Part shown: positions 35,016-43,984 of the stretch, in pieces
Position numbering within the stretch: position 1 is the first letter of the stretch
Layout of the letters: each line of letters starts with the position of its first letter
NCBI RefSeq assembly: GCF_019130065.1
Contig: NZ_JAHSPG010000012.1
Span: forward strand, 248,001-312,000
DNA: 64,000 nucleotides
DNA from: Pinibacter aurantiacus
Lineage (GTDB): Bacteria; Bacteroidota; Bacteroidia; Chitinophagales; Chitinophagaceae
Direction: 5' to 3'
The notes under the pieces: generated by a model
The model's input: the letters and a program-made list of their open reading frames with translations, nothing else
Databases searched by the model: none
Told to the model about the DNA's origin: nothing
Translations under genes and position numbers: made by a program

Positions 35016-35381
35016 TTATTTTACTCTGGTGTAAAAAATCGGTTTTGCCGGAGTCTTATTTGTGCAGGAATAACTTCTTGCCAGTCTGTTTCTATTGAAA
35101 GCTTGTATTGATGTGCATCCACCAAATATGTTGGGATTTGGGAGGCTGTCAAAGGCAACCAGTATGAACCCTTTTGAATAGCGCCATGTCCCAGGATAGG
35201 TTATCCCTTTCAGTTTACCATCAACGTAGTGTTGCCGAACGAGAGAAAAGGTGTGATCTTTTTTCAGCGATAGTGTATCGAACACATTGCACCATTGACC
35301 ATAAAGCCTTTTTTCGCTCACTTTACAACGCGTAAAAAGCAGCAGCGTTAACATTGCCGCTAAAAAAATTCGAAGGTTCAT
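35016..35381 (-). CDS. Small lipoprotein, unknown
   Basis: A 121-residue protein with signal peptide MNLRIFLAAMLTLLLF and lipobox-like TRC, so probably lipid-anchored. The mature part has KRLYGQWCNVFDTLSLKKDHTFSL and GTWRYSKGFILVAFDSLP, a strand pattern reminiscent of lipocalin-like or small sheet proteins in which GxW and DHTF recur. It has three further cysteines. No function can be given. Confidence 0.65.
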   Translation of the reverse strand: MNLRIFLAAMLTLLLFTRCKVSEKRLYGQWCNVFDTLSLKKDHTFSLVRQHYVDGKLKGITYPGTWRYSKGFILVAFDSLPNPNIFGGCTSIQAFNRNRLARSYSCTNKTPAKPIFYTRVK

Positions 35382-35450
35382 GGTTGCAAATGGGTTAACA
35401 TTAATATTCTCTCGTTTGAATAGCTACAGGTTGCGGAAAACAAACTTAGT

Positions 35451-35717
35451 TCATTCTAATTTCTGAAGCGCTTGTGTTATTTCCTTAATCAATCTTTCAT
35501 CGCCATAGTATGAGGGATCTTCCTTTCTCCATTCTTCATTGGGTTCATAAAAATCAAATATATAGGCCGCGTCTGTTAATATATCATTGATATTTTCATC
35601 TTCTATGGAATCATCCTCCCACACTGCATGTTGAAATTCCTTTATAATTAAAATACGTTCTTCTCTTGAAGAGATTAAAGCATTGTTTAATAGTTTCTTT
35701 AGCTTATTTATAATCAT
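35451..35717 (-). CDS. Small acidic protein, unknown
   Basis: An 88-residue acidic helical protein from ATG 35717 (MIINKLKKLLNNALISSREE); a GTG 33 nt upstream is possible. Segments EFQHAVWEDDSIEDENINDIL, AYIFDFYEPNEEWRKEDPSYYGDERL and the terminal ITQALQKLE are seen. The size, charge and Asp/Tyr-rich middle recall immunity-type proteins of polymorphic toxin systems, but no toxin gene is adjacent and this is only an impression. Confidence 0.6.
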   Translation of the reverse strand: MIINKLKKLLNNALISSREERILIIKEFQHAVWEDDSIEDENINDILTDAAYIFDFYEPNEEWRKEDPSYYGDERLIKEITQALQKLE

Positions 35718-35804
35718 TCGTTTTTCAATTAAACCAAAATACTCCAACACCGGTCATTATTTTGCATAATGGCTCCAGACACAATATAGACATGCAATCT
35801 CAAT

Positions 35805-35832
35805 AAAAAAAGGGCAGACGTTTTGTCTGCCC
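35805..35832 (-). terminator. Rho-independent terminator of the susC-susD operon
   Basis: On the minus strand GGGCAGAC-AAAAC-GTCTGCCC (35832-35812) is followed by TTTTTTT, 37 nt after the susD-like stop. Confidence 0.92.
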
Positions 35833-35869
35833 GAATGAACCCCATTGATTATTGACTACCAAGTTTACA

Positions 35870-37471
35870 TTAGTTTTTGTCCCACCAAAGAGCAGTGGCA
35901 CCATTGTCTGAACCTCCAAGCAGTTGTACCGCTTGCGCATAACCTGTTGGGTTTGTTGCCTTCTCAGTAGAAGAAAATTCAAGACGACGTACGCCTTTGT
36001 TGGTGTCTATTACACCCTGGCTATCATTTTTCTGTACTTTGAAAATTTTAGGATAACCGGTACGGCGTTGCTCTGCCCATGCTTCGCAACCTTCAGGAAA
36101 TCCTGCGATCCATTTTTGTGTAATGATCCTTTCCAGTTTGGTCGCGTCAGATGCATTATCATCCCACATTGGAGAAATTGTAGACGCCGCGTTTGTATTT
36201 AAAATTGTCGGTTGATAAAGGTCCACATAGTTAGCAGGAACAGCTGTTGATTTAAGATAATCGTCTATGCCGCCTGCGCCCCACTGTGCAAATGATTTGG
36301 TTACACCATCTTCGTAAAACTGTTTAACAGTTGTATTACCACCCATGTTCCAACCTTTCAATTTACCTTCTGCTTTAAGGAACGAAACCTCTGCAGCGGT
36401 CATCAAAACAGCCGGTGTTTCTGTTGTAATATTCAAAATAGAGTGGTTGATGTAAGTTTTCTCATCAGGATAAGGAATTCCTGATCGGATGCCTTTGAAT
36501 GCGCCTTTTGCAAGAGGATCTGTAGCGGCCACAAAATATTTCGGTTCTCTTGGATCTTTGTAACCACCAAGGATAGATTCCATATTTGCACTCATTTGAA
36601 TGTCTTGCCAGCTTGGGCTGATCGCACCCAGTGGGTTTGTATAACCCTGGCCGCTAATGGTAAAGTTATCAGCGTTTGTGGCAAGCATGCCACCTGGATC
36701 TGCTATCGCTGCTTCCGCTTCTGCTTTGGCTTTGTCCGGATTTGCTTTTGAAATACGAATTGCCAAACGCAATCTCAAAGAGTTGCCAAACTTGATCCAT
36801 TGTTTTAAATCACCACCGTAAGCAAGGTCGAAGTTGGAGAACCTGTTCAATGTAGGATGCGCCTGAACAAACGCTTCCAGTGTGCTTACACCTTCTTTCA
36901 AATCAAGGAAGAACTGGTTGTAAGCTTGCTCTTGTGAATCGTATGTACCGCCTGTTTCGCCTTCGCCATAATGGGTGTACACAATAGGACCATACTGGTC
37001 TGTGATGCGGTGCATTACTTCTACTTTAAGAATCTTTGCAATGGCGTAGAAGTCAGGATACACATCTTTTGTTTTTTCTTCAGCATGCCTGATCGGAAGC
37101 ATGGTATAGGAGTAAGTATAATCCCATGCCGCAAAGTTCCAACCATCCATTAAGAAGAAAGTGGTGTTGTTGATACCACCCGCAAAGTTGTGGCGCGTTG
37201 CCATGTAGCCCGAAAAGATATCGGCATTCAGGTTTTGCGTAAGCTGGTAGGTCCAGTCCTTACCCGCACCGAAGTTGTAGTTAAAGAAAATGCCTTGTTG
37301 TATTTGCGGATAGTAACCTCCAACATCGTTGAAGTCTGCCGCTAACTGATCGGGATAGGCACTAACAGGATCAGTATTATATTTTTCAAAATTTTTGGTA
37401 CAGGAGGTGCCGAATAACATCATAGATGCCACTGCCGACATACAACCTATTCTCCATTTATTGCGATTCAT
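35870..37471 (-). CDS. SusD/RagB-family (SusD-like 2) surface nutrient-binding lipoprotein
   Basis: A 533-residue lipoprotein (lipobox FGTSC) that caps the SusC porin and binds substrate at the outer membrane. The sequence fits the SusD-like_2 branch: KNFEKYNTDPVSAYPDQLAADFN, a TPR-like helical middle (EEKTKDVYPDFYAIAKILKVEVMHRITDQYGPIVYTHYGEG), LAYGGDLKQWIKFGNSLRLRLAIRIS and the C-terminal ERIITQKWIAGFPEGCEAWAEQRRTGYPKIF. It lies 22 bp after the SusC gene. The substrate is unknown; no glycoside hydrolase or peptidase is adjacent. Confidence 0.95.
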   Translation of the reverse strand: MNRNKWRIGCMSAVASMMLFGTSCTKNFEKYNTDPVSAYPDQLAADFNDVGGYYPQIQQGIFFNYNFGAGKDWTYQLTQNLNADIFSGYMATRHNFAGGINNTTFFLMDGWNFAAWDYTYSYTMLPIRHAEEKTKDVYPDFYAIAKILKVEVMHRITDQYGPIVYTHYGEGETGGTYDSQEQAYNQFFLDLKEGVSTLEAFVQAHPTLNRFSNFDLAYGGDLKQWIKFGNSLRLRLAIRISKANPDKAKAEAEAAIADPGGMLATNADNFTISGQGYTNPLGAISPSWQDIQMSANMESILGGYKDPREPKYFVAATDPLAKGAFKGIRSGIPYPDEKTYINHSILNITTETPAVLMTAAEVSFLKAEGKLKGWNMGGNTTVKQFYEDGVTKSFAQWGAGGIDDYLKSTAVPANYVDLYQPTILNTNAASTISPMWDDNASDATKLERIITQKWIAGFPEGCEAWAEQRRTGYPKIFKVQKNDSQGVIDTNKGVRRLEFSSTEKATNPTGYAQAVQLLGGSDNGATALWWDKN

Positions 37472-37493
37472 AGTAGTTATGATTTAAAATAGA

Positions 37494-40400
37494 TTAAAGA
37501 AGTAATTTAACATTGAAACCGAATGTTCTTGTAGCTGGCATTCCGAACACATCCACACCTTGCAGATCGTTTGTTGTTGACAAAGATGCATCTGTGTCGT
37601 ATGGAGCTTTTTTAGTCAGATAGAACAAGTTTCTTCCGGTTAATGAGAAATCTAATCCTTTTACAACTTTATTTGCAAATACTCTTGATGGAATTGAATA
37701 GCTCAATGATAATTCTCTCAAACGAGCTACTGTTGCATCATAAACATAATATTCAGTAATACCTGAGCGACCACCCACTCTGCTGTAGAATCCTTGTACA
37801 TCTGTTATTTTTTTGCCTTCCAGCGTAACAGAACCTGCGGCCCTTGCATCGCCTGTTACTTTAGACACACCCTGAAGGTCCAGGTCAGCTTGTGTTAAAG
37901 AAAGTACGTTTCCTCCGAAACGACCGTCAAACAATAAGTATAAAGAGAACTGTTTGTACGTTAGCGTGTTTGCCCATCCTAAATTGAACTTAGGAGCAGA
38001 GTTCGCAATTTTCATCCAGTCGCCATCGCTTTTTTGTGGCAGGCCACCTGCATCATATGTAATGTTACCGTGTGAATCTCTCGCAAATGTTTGGCCGTAG
38101 ATGTCTCCAATTGAGCCACCTTGTTCCAGGCGCATTTGATAGTTGTTGGATCCCTTTTCTCCGAAGAAGAACACTGGCAGTCCATCAGGCATTTCAACAA
38201 CCTTGTTCTTGTTGGTAGCGAAATTTACGTTTGTCTTCCACTGGAAATCTTTGGAGGCTACAGGTGTTGCGCTCAATATTACTTCCACACCCTGGTTTTG
38301 AATATCTCCACCATTTACGTAGTAGAAAGGAAATTTAGCTGTTGGCGCAGAAGCCACTTTAAACAACTGATTGCGGGTGTTGGTTTTGTAGTAAGTAACG
38401 TCAATGCCAAAACGATTATTGAAGAATCTCCACTCAGTACCCAACTCAATTGATTTGGTTTGTTCTGGTTTTAACTCTCCGAAAGGCGCTGTTGAGAAAT
38501 CCTGTTGAACACCGCTTGCCGTGATTTTTTTTGCGTTATAATTACTTACGTAAGGATCAAGTGCATTACCCACTTCCGACCACGCCCCTCTTACCTTGGC
38601 GAAGCTGATCCATGATGGCATTTGCATCATATCAGTCAACACTGCAGATAACCCGATTGAAGGATAGAAGAAACCTTTTTTCTCACTGTTTGTAAATGCC
38701 AGTGTGGAGGACCAGTCATTTCTTCCTGTTACATCGAGGAACAAATAATCTTTAAATCCTAGTTGTGCAGTTGCAAAAACTGATTGCATTTGCGTGTGAA
38801 CATTACCTTCTACAATGTAACCATTGCTGAGGTTCATGTTAGCAACAGTGAAAATGTTGGCAACATACATGTCTCCAGGTCTTGAGTCAAGACGAAGTTG
38901 TTTTGCTTTGCTGTCTGTAATACTTGTACCAACTACAGCGCTTAAAGAAAGGTTGTTGTTATATTTTTGATTGTAAGACAAGATCAAATCGCCGTACAGG
39001 TTATTCTCGCGATTAGTGAAGGTGATATAACGGCCTCTGTTTGCAGGGCTGGTTAAAGAAGGGTGTGTGCCAGCGTACATTTTCTGATTGTAGTCGTCAG
39101 AAATAAAGTCGTAGTTACCTCTTGCCTGCAAAGTGAAGTTGTTATTCAACTTGTAACTCAAGATAAGATTGGTGATCGCACGTGCGCGGTTGTCTTCGCT
39201 TGGCAGTTTGTTTGTTAGCCACCATGGATTCTGGTCCATATCGCTATAGCCAACGTACCAGTTTTGAAGCATCATGTTTCTTGTAGAATCAAATACTTCG
39301 TAGTGATCTTTGTACGGTTGAATGTTTTGACCACGAGTGAAGTGATACAAACCAACCAATGGATTGTTATAGAAACCGCCCGGAGTAGGTCTGTTCTTTA
39401 TACTTTGTTGAATCAAATTCACATTACCATCCACTTTCAATTTGTCATTAAAGAACAATGAAGTCTGGTGGAAGGTCAGGTTGTTTTTACCATACTTATT
39501 TCCGTCGATAATGCCTTTTGCAGAAGTGTTGGCATAGGAAACATAGGTTTGATTTTTATCATTACCAGAACTCAATGCAATAGAGTTAATGCCGGTAATT
39601 CCTGTTTGAAAAAAATCTTTTGTAAAATCATCACTTCCACTAATCGCTTTACCCCAGCTTGTTGCAGCTAAAGTACCGTCTTGCCCTACACCTCCATAGC
39701 TGCTTTGAAACTTAGGCAATGTGGCCGGTTTTTCAAATGTGGTATTTGAGTTAACAGTTATAGAAGCCCTGCCAGCTCTGCCTCGTTTTGTAGTGATCAC
39801 TACCACGCCGTTTGCAGCCTGGGTACCATACAATGCAGCAGCAGCAGGTCCTTTCAACATGTTCATGCTTTCTATATCGTCTGGGTTCAGGTTAGAAATA
39901 CCGTCACCCGCATCGCGACCTGCAGCATCATTTGTACCACCAATTGTTGTAGAAGGTTGCTCTGAGTTGGAGTTTGAAATAGGCATACCGTCTATAACGT
40001 ACAATGGTTGGTTATTACCGGTAATAGAGCGGCTACCGCGGATCAACACTTTTACAGATCCACCCAGGCCAGAAGCACTTTTATTAATGGTGACACCTGC
40101 AGCTTTACCTGCCAGGGCGTTCATCATGTTTGGATCCTTGGCTCTTGTAAGTTCCTCGCCTTGTACTTGTTGGGTAGCGTATGTTAAAGATTTGGCTTTC
40201 TTTTGAATACCCAAAGCTGTTACTACAACTTCAGTCATTTGCTGATTGCCTACAACAAGAGCAACATCAATTGTACCGTTGCTTCCTACTGTTACTTCCT
40301 TTGCTGAATAACCAACGTAAGAGATCACCAGCACGTCGCCTTTCTTCGCCTGAATGTTGTATACACCATTGGCGTCTGTAGTTGTGCCTTTGGTAGTTCC

Positions 40401-40931
40401 TTTAATGGTTACAGTTGCGTTGGCTACAGGCGTTCCGTCTGGTCCTGTTACCTTACCTGTGATAGGATCGGCCACCACCATAGAAACATTTGAAGTTTGT
40501 ATGGCCAGGTCCATGCCATCCAGCGGAACATAATTGAGGGAGGTTCTTTTTTTGTCTTTGTCAGATAAGATCACATAGGTCTTATCATTTAGTTTCTTGT
40601 ACTTGATGCCGGTATTTGACAATACTTCATCAAGAATTTTTTCAGTAGCTTCTTTTGTGTCGCCCAATGGGTTTACCATTTGGTTTGCGAGAGATTGTTC
40701 TGAGAAAAGAAAATAAACACCTTTTTGTTTGTTTAATTCTTTAAGAACAGTGAAGAGCTTTGCTTTTTCAACATTAGTGTCCTGGATGGTAAGTCCATGT
40801 GATTTCTTGTATGCATCTGTATTGCTGCGAACGTACGAGTAGCTGTTCTGAGCATTTGTTGCTGTTACAGCTAACATTTGGGTCGCGAGCAAACACCCAA
40901 ACAGATGGGGCAGAGAATACTTCTTTCTCAT
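37494..40931 (-). CDS. SusC/RagA-family TonB-dependent outer-membrane transporter with STN domain
   Basis: A 1145-residue receptor. The signal peptide ends near VTATNAQ. An STN secretin/TonB N-terminal domain (about 47-125, ATEKILDEVLSNTGIKYKKL) precedes a carboxypeptidase-D-like beta-sandwich (about 160-215, GPDGTPVANATVTIKGTTKG). The plug follows (about 245-370) with QPLYVIDGMPI and MNMLKGPAAAALYGTQAANG, then the 22-strand barrel ending FGFNVKLLL. The STN domain is the part that signals to FecR in transducer-type receptors, which agrees with the fecR gene just upstream. Confidence 0.97.
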   Translation of the reverse strand: MRKKYSLPHLFGCLLATQMLAVTATNAQNSYSYVRSNTDAYKKSHGLTIQDTNVEKAKLFTVLKELNKQKGVYFLFSEQSLANQMVNPLGDTKEATEKILDEVLSNTGIKYKKLNDKTYVILSDKDKKRTSLNYVPLDGMDLAIQTSNVSMVVADPITGKVTGPDGTPVANATVTIKGTTKGTTTDANGVYNIQAKKGDVLVISYVGYSAKEVTVGSNGTIDVALVVGNQQMTEVVVTALGIQKKAKSLTYATQQVQGEELTRAKDPNMMNALAGKAAGVTINKSASGLGGSVKVLIRGSRSITGNNQPLYVIDGMPISNSNSEQPSTTIGGTNDAAGRDAGDGISNLNPDDIESMNMLKGPAAAALYGTQAANGVVVITTKRGRAGRASITVNSNTTFEKPATLPKFQSSYGGVGQDGTLAATSWGKAISGSDDFTKDFFQTGITGINSIALSSGNDKNQTYVSYANTSAKGIIDGNKYGKNNLTFHQTSLFFNDKLKVDGNVNLIQQSIKNRPTPGGFYNNPLVGLYHFTRGQNIQPYKDHYEVFDSTRNMMLQNWYVGYSDMDQNPWWLTNKLPSEDNRARAITNLILSYKLNNNFTLQARGNYDFISDDYNQKMYAGTHPSLTSPANRGRYITFTNRENNLYGDLILSYNQKYNNNLSLSAVVGTSITDSKAKQLRLDSRPGDMYVANIFTVANMNLSNGYIVEGNVHTQMQSVFATAQLGFKDYLFLDVTGRNDWSSTLAFTNSEKKGFFYPSIGLSAVLTDMMQMPSWISFAKVRGAWSEVGNALDPYVSNYNAKKITASGVQQDFSTAPFGELKPEQTKSIELGTEWRFFNNRFGIDVTYYKTNTRNQLFKVASAPTAKFPFYYVNGGDIQNQGVEVILSATPVASKDFQWKTNVNFATNKNKVVEMPDGLPVFFFGEKGSNNYQMRLEQGGSIGDIYGQTFARDSHGNITYDAGGLPQKSDGDWMKIANSAPKFNLGWANTLTYKQFSLYLLFDGRFGGNVLSLTQADLDLQGVSKVTGDARAAGSVTLEGKKITDVQGFYSRVGGRSGITEYYVYDATVARLRELSLSYSIPSRVFANKVVKGLDFSLTGRNLFYLTKKAPYDTDASLSTTNDLQGVDVFGMPATRTFGFNVKLLL

Positions 40932-41013
40932 TTTTGCAAGTTTTAGGCAGTTATTAGTTTTTGTGTATGTTTACTTTTTTCCTATGGCGCAGCAGGGCGT
41001 CCCCCGCGTTTTC

Positions 41014-41148
41014 AATTAAGAATTAGGAATTAAGAGTTAAGAGTTCTTTGCGTGATGTACTCTAAATCTAAATCTGAATGTCATGGTTATAACAATCGAA
41101 ATTGCGTTAGGCACAATTCATAATTCTTAATTCATAGTTCTTAATTCC
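41014..41148. repeat. Inverted word-repeat element, AAGAATTAGG type
   Basis: The left arm is 41014-41045 and the right arm 41115-41148, between the fecR stop and the susC leader. 40932-41013 holds the susC 5' leader, including the motif shared with 47084-47103. Confidence 0.85.
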
Positions 41149-41168
41149 TCAACCTTTCGGCTGAGTTA

Positions 41169-42152
41169 TTATTTTATAATAATGGTGTCTTCTTTCTTCT
41201 CTATAGACAGATCAACATATAGTAGTTGTAAAGCTTGTAACAATACATCAAGGTTCTCGTTTGACATTACACCACTTACGCCGTCTGGTGTTTTAGTAGA
41301 AGCGCTTGGTTCAACCTGCACTTTCATACCGTAAGTTTCCTCAATCATTTTTGCAACATTCTCGATACTTGTGTTTTCAAACAACATTTTCTTGTCTTTC
41401 CATGCTGTTACTGAATTGGCGTTTGGCAGTGGTGTTTTTTCCGGTGCGTTATCTTTCATCTCCACATAATCACCCGGCACCATTTTTATTTCTTTGCCAT
41501 CTTTTCCTTTAATGGTCACACTTCCCTCATTAAGCAACACGCTTGTTTTACCGTCGCGGTTGATAACGTTGAATTGCGTACCGGTTACTATGATGTCAAA
41601 TCTGTCAGTATGTACAATGAATCTGCTTTTTTGAGGAGTTTTTTTAACGTGGAAATAGGCCTCTCCTTTTAACCAAACCTCACGCTCGTTTCCTTCCTGC
41701 CAACCCTTTCCGTAAGAGATGCTGGTGTGTGCGTTCAGCGTTACTTCAGATCCATCCGGTAGTACTTTCGCGCTTACTTCGCCGTACTGGGTTTGGATGG
41801 AATTTGATTTCGTGCCTGTAAACATCCAGATGGCGGCAACTGCCAATATTATGGCCGCTGCAGAAGCCATCCACCAACGAATGGCCCTCGATCTCATGTT
41901 TACCACTTTGCTTTCCGTAAGACCCTCGAGGCTTTGTTGCAACCTGCTGTAAGAAGCTTCTACTTGCGCCTGTGCAATCGATTTTTCTTTCAATTGCAGA
42001 TTTTGCAACCATTCAATCGCATCTTCTACTGCAGGCTTCCAGTCAGGGTGATTATTGAGAATTTGTTCCCAATCGCTGACTGTTTCAGGGCTAGTCTTAA
42101 AATACCAGTCTAAAAATTGCTGGTTCTGTAAAATGTCGTTAACGTTAACCAT
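41169..42152 (-). CDS. FecR-family anti-sigma factor
   Basis: A 327-residue inner-membrane regulator. A cytoplasmic N-terminal part with a helix pattern that binds sigma (about 1-88) is followed by a transmembrane helix (about 91-112, AIRWWMASAAAIILAVAAIW). The periplasmic FecR domain contains QTQYGEVSAKVLPDGSEVTL, REVWLKGEAYFHVKK and FDIIVTGTQFNV. A C-terminal DUF4974/STN-like domain begins MLFENTSIENVAKMIEETYG. It transmits the occupied state of the SusC receptor to the sigma factor encoded divergently 172 bp away. Confidence 0.96.
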   Translation of the reverse strand: MVNVNDILQNQQFLDWYFKTSPETVSDWEQILNNHPDWKPAVEDAIEWLQNLQLKEKSIAQAQVEASYSRLQQSLEGLTESKVVNMRSRAIRWWMASAAAIILAVAAIWMFTGTKSNSIQTQYGEVSAKVLPDGSEVTLNAHTSISYGKGWQEGNEREVWLKGEAYFHVKKTPQKSRFIVHTDRFDIIVTGTQFNVINRDGKTSVLLNEGSVTIKGKDGKEIKMVPGDYVEMKDNAPEKTPLPNANSVTAWKDKKMLFENTSIENVAKMIEETYGMKVQVEPSASTKTPDGVSGVMSNENLDVLLQALQLLYVDLSIEKKEDTIIIK

Positions 42153-42324
42153 CTTTAAAGTGAATATTCCTATGAAAAAAACATGTTCTTACACTTATAG
42201 TACTCGTTTGTAATTTTTTGTAACTATTTTTCTGAAAATATTTTTGCTTTAAACCATTTTTAATCTTTTTTTGCTGTCTAACGTTATTGCAAAGATTAAG
42301 AAACACTTATTCGCCTAGATTAAC

Positions 42325-42900
42325 TTGAGTGATCCACTAACTGATACAACTTTATGGGAACGCTATAAAAGCGGCGATCAGCAAGCTTTTGGACAATTGT
42401 TTCAGAGACACTATACGTCTCTGTTCCAGTTTGGTATGAAAATTACCAGCGACTCCATATTATTGGAGGACACTATCCAGGAACTTTTTATCGAACTCTG
42501 GCAAAACAAGAAGCAAACTGAAGTCCTCTCCGTTAAGGCCTATCTTCTGAAGTCGCTCAAGTATAAGCTCATGCGGGGGCTGAAAAAAAAGAATGGAAAT
42601 GCAACCGGTGACCTGCAGGATGACATGCTATTCGAACTGAGCCACGAAACCTTTTTAGTAGAGCAGCAGGAAACTGAAGAAAGAAAAAAGATCGTTCTGA
42701 ATGCTTTCCAGCAGCTTTCCAATCGCCAAAAAGAAATCATCTACCTCAAGTTCTACCAGAACCTCAGCTACGAAGAAGTCAGCGAAATCATGAACATTAA
42801 CTACCAGGTGGCGAGAAATCTTCTCTACCAATCTGTGAAGGCGTTAAAGAAGATTTTGACGGCGCTTATAGTGCTTTGGCTTGTGAGATGGCAGGGATAA
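42325..42900 (+). CDS. ECF RNA polymerase sigma factor
   Basis: A 191-residue sigma-70-family factor. Region 2 contains LWERYKSGDQQAFGQLFQRHY and DTIQELFIELWQN, and region 4 contains AFQQLSNRQKEIIYLKFYQNLSYEEVSEIM with the promoter-recognition helix-turn-helix. The start is TTG (no ATG is available before region 2), which may keep levels low. It lies divergent to fecR, whereas in most Bacteroidota sets the sigma gene precedes fecR on the same strand. It probably drives fecR-susC-susD. Confidence 0.95.
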   Translation: MSDPLTDTTLWERYKSGDQQAFGQLFQRHYTSLFQFGMKITSDSILLEDTIQELFIELWQNKKQTEVLSVKAYLLKSLKYKLMRGLKKKNGNATGDLQDDMLFELSHETFLVEQQETEERKKIVLNAFQQLSNRQKEIIYLKFYQNLSYEEVSEIMNINYQVARNLLYQSVKALKKILTALIVLWLVRWQG

Positions 42901-43012
42901 GTAAAAAAGAAAAAGTAAAATGGCTGTAGACGCAGGATTACTACAGCATGCTCTGATTTTCAAACGTCATAACAGTCCTCCGAGGATTTTGAATTTTTAC
43001 TTTTGAGTTTAA
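42899..43012. repeat. Inverted word-repeat element, AAGTAAAAAAG type
   Basis: The left arm (42899-42922) starts in the sigma-gene stop. The right arm is 42985-43012 (TTTGAATTTTTACTTTTGAG). Confidence 0.8.
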
Positions 43013-43028
43013 CTCCCGTATGGCGTGT

Positions 43029-43283
43029 TTAATAATGATGACGACATTTAACAATGATGATGTCATTATTATCAACGGTATATATCAACCGATGTTCTTC
43101 TGTAATTCTACGAGACCAAAAACCTCTGTATTCGTATTTCAATGGTTCTGGCTTTCCGATTCCTTTAAATGGATCTCTTTTAATTTCTTTTATAAGATCG
43201 TTGATCTTAATAAATGTTTTCTTGTCTGTGGCAAACCAATACTGATAATCCTCCCAACCCTCTTCAGTAAATGTATATTTCAT
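43029..43283 (-). CDS. yoeB: YoeB-family mRNA interferase toxin
   Basis: An 84-residue RelE-superfamily toxin that cleaves mRNA on the ribosome. The length and catalytic positions match Escherichia coli YoeB: Glu46 in GKPEPL, Arg65 in EEHRLIY, and the terminal His83-Tyr84 in CRHHY. GFWSRRI is also conserved. It begins 1 nt after the antitoxin stop, so the pair is translated together. Confidence 0.96.
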   Translation of the reverse strand: MKYTFTEEGWEDYQYWFATDKKTFIKINDLIKEIKRDPFKGIGKPEPLKYEYRGFWSRRITEEHRLIYTVDNNDIIIVKCRHHY

Positions 43284-43284
43284 T

Positions 43285-43533
43285 TTACAACAGCTCCTTT
43301 TTTACCAGTTTTCCCTTCTTAAGGCTCTCAATTGAATCATTCAATCTTTTTCGATTTACTGGATTATTCATTTCATGAAGCGTTGCCTCCAGGGAATTAT
43401 ACTCTTCTAGCGACATTACCACTACACCAGTCCCTTTTTCTTTATGAATTATCAAAGTTTCATGGTTGTCAATGACGTCGCTGATAAAGCGTGCCATATC
43501 TTTTCTGAAATCTGAAATTGTAGCCAATAACAT
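43285..43533 (-). CDS. yefM: YefM-family (Phd/YefM) antitoxin
   Basis: An 82-residue antitoxin from ATG 43533 (MLLATISDFRKDMARFISDV); a longer frame includes the operator and is rejected. The N-terminal DNA-binding part has HETLIIHKEKGTGVVVMSLEEYNSLEATL. The C-terminal tail (NPVNRKRLNDSIESLKKGKL) wraps the toxin. It autoregulates through the TGTACA palindrome just upstream. Confidence 0.95.
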   Translation of the reverse strand: MLLATISDFRKDMARFISDVIDNHETLIIHKEKGTGVVVMSLEEYNSLEATLHEMNNPVNRKRLNDSIESLKKGKLVKKELL

Positions 43534-43540
43534 GTTATAT

Positions 43541-43566
43541 ATTTTGTACAAAATAACGTACAAAAT
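43541..43566 (-). promoter_or_regulatory. YefM-YoeB operator
   Basis: ATTTTGTACAAAAT (43541-43554) is a perfect palindrome with a TGTACA core, and GTACAAAAT at 43558-43566 is a half-site. TGTACA palindromes are the known YefM-YoeB binding sites in Escherichia coli. Confidence 0.8.
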
Positions 43567-43984
43567 ACGAATTGATAAAATAAAAAATAAGGGCAGTTGT
43601 TCTTCCTTGTGAACATTCAATTATTTTAACTAACCACTGTAATCAATTGATCTTTTAAAACACTTCTTTTTCATTTTAAAGAGATAACATTCGCTTCAAA
43701 TGCCTTATAAGTTGTCTGCTGCACATACCAATTTCATTTGACATTTGCTCTGCAAGCGCTCACTATCAACCATTTAACAAGCTTTTTTAAAAATTTTCCG
43801 CAACCGTTTGTGCAAACGTATAATCGACTTATAATCAATATGTAGTGATTTCAAAACTTCTTCCTTCAGGTTAACTTAGTCAGTTTTTAGGTAAATCTTT
43901 TTGATTACATCGTTATCTTCACGCACACTATTCAATCGCACCTAGATTGTTTTTCGTTATTCACAATGTAAATTATCGTCAATT
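43567..43984. other. 418-bp AT-rich gap before nagB
   Basis: No open frame with coding character, no hairpin terminator and none of the dispersed word repeats were found. It must hold the nagB promoter, but no TTTG/TAnnTTTG pair stands out. Confidence 0.5.

Noticed and set aside
35451-35750. Immunity protein of a polymorphic toxin system
   Set aside because: Only size and acidity suggest it; there is no toxin gene or conserved immunity motif that I can name.
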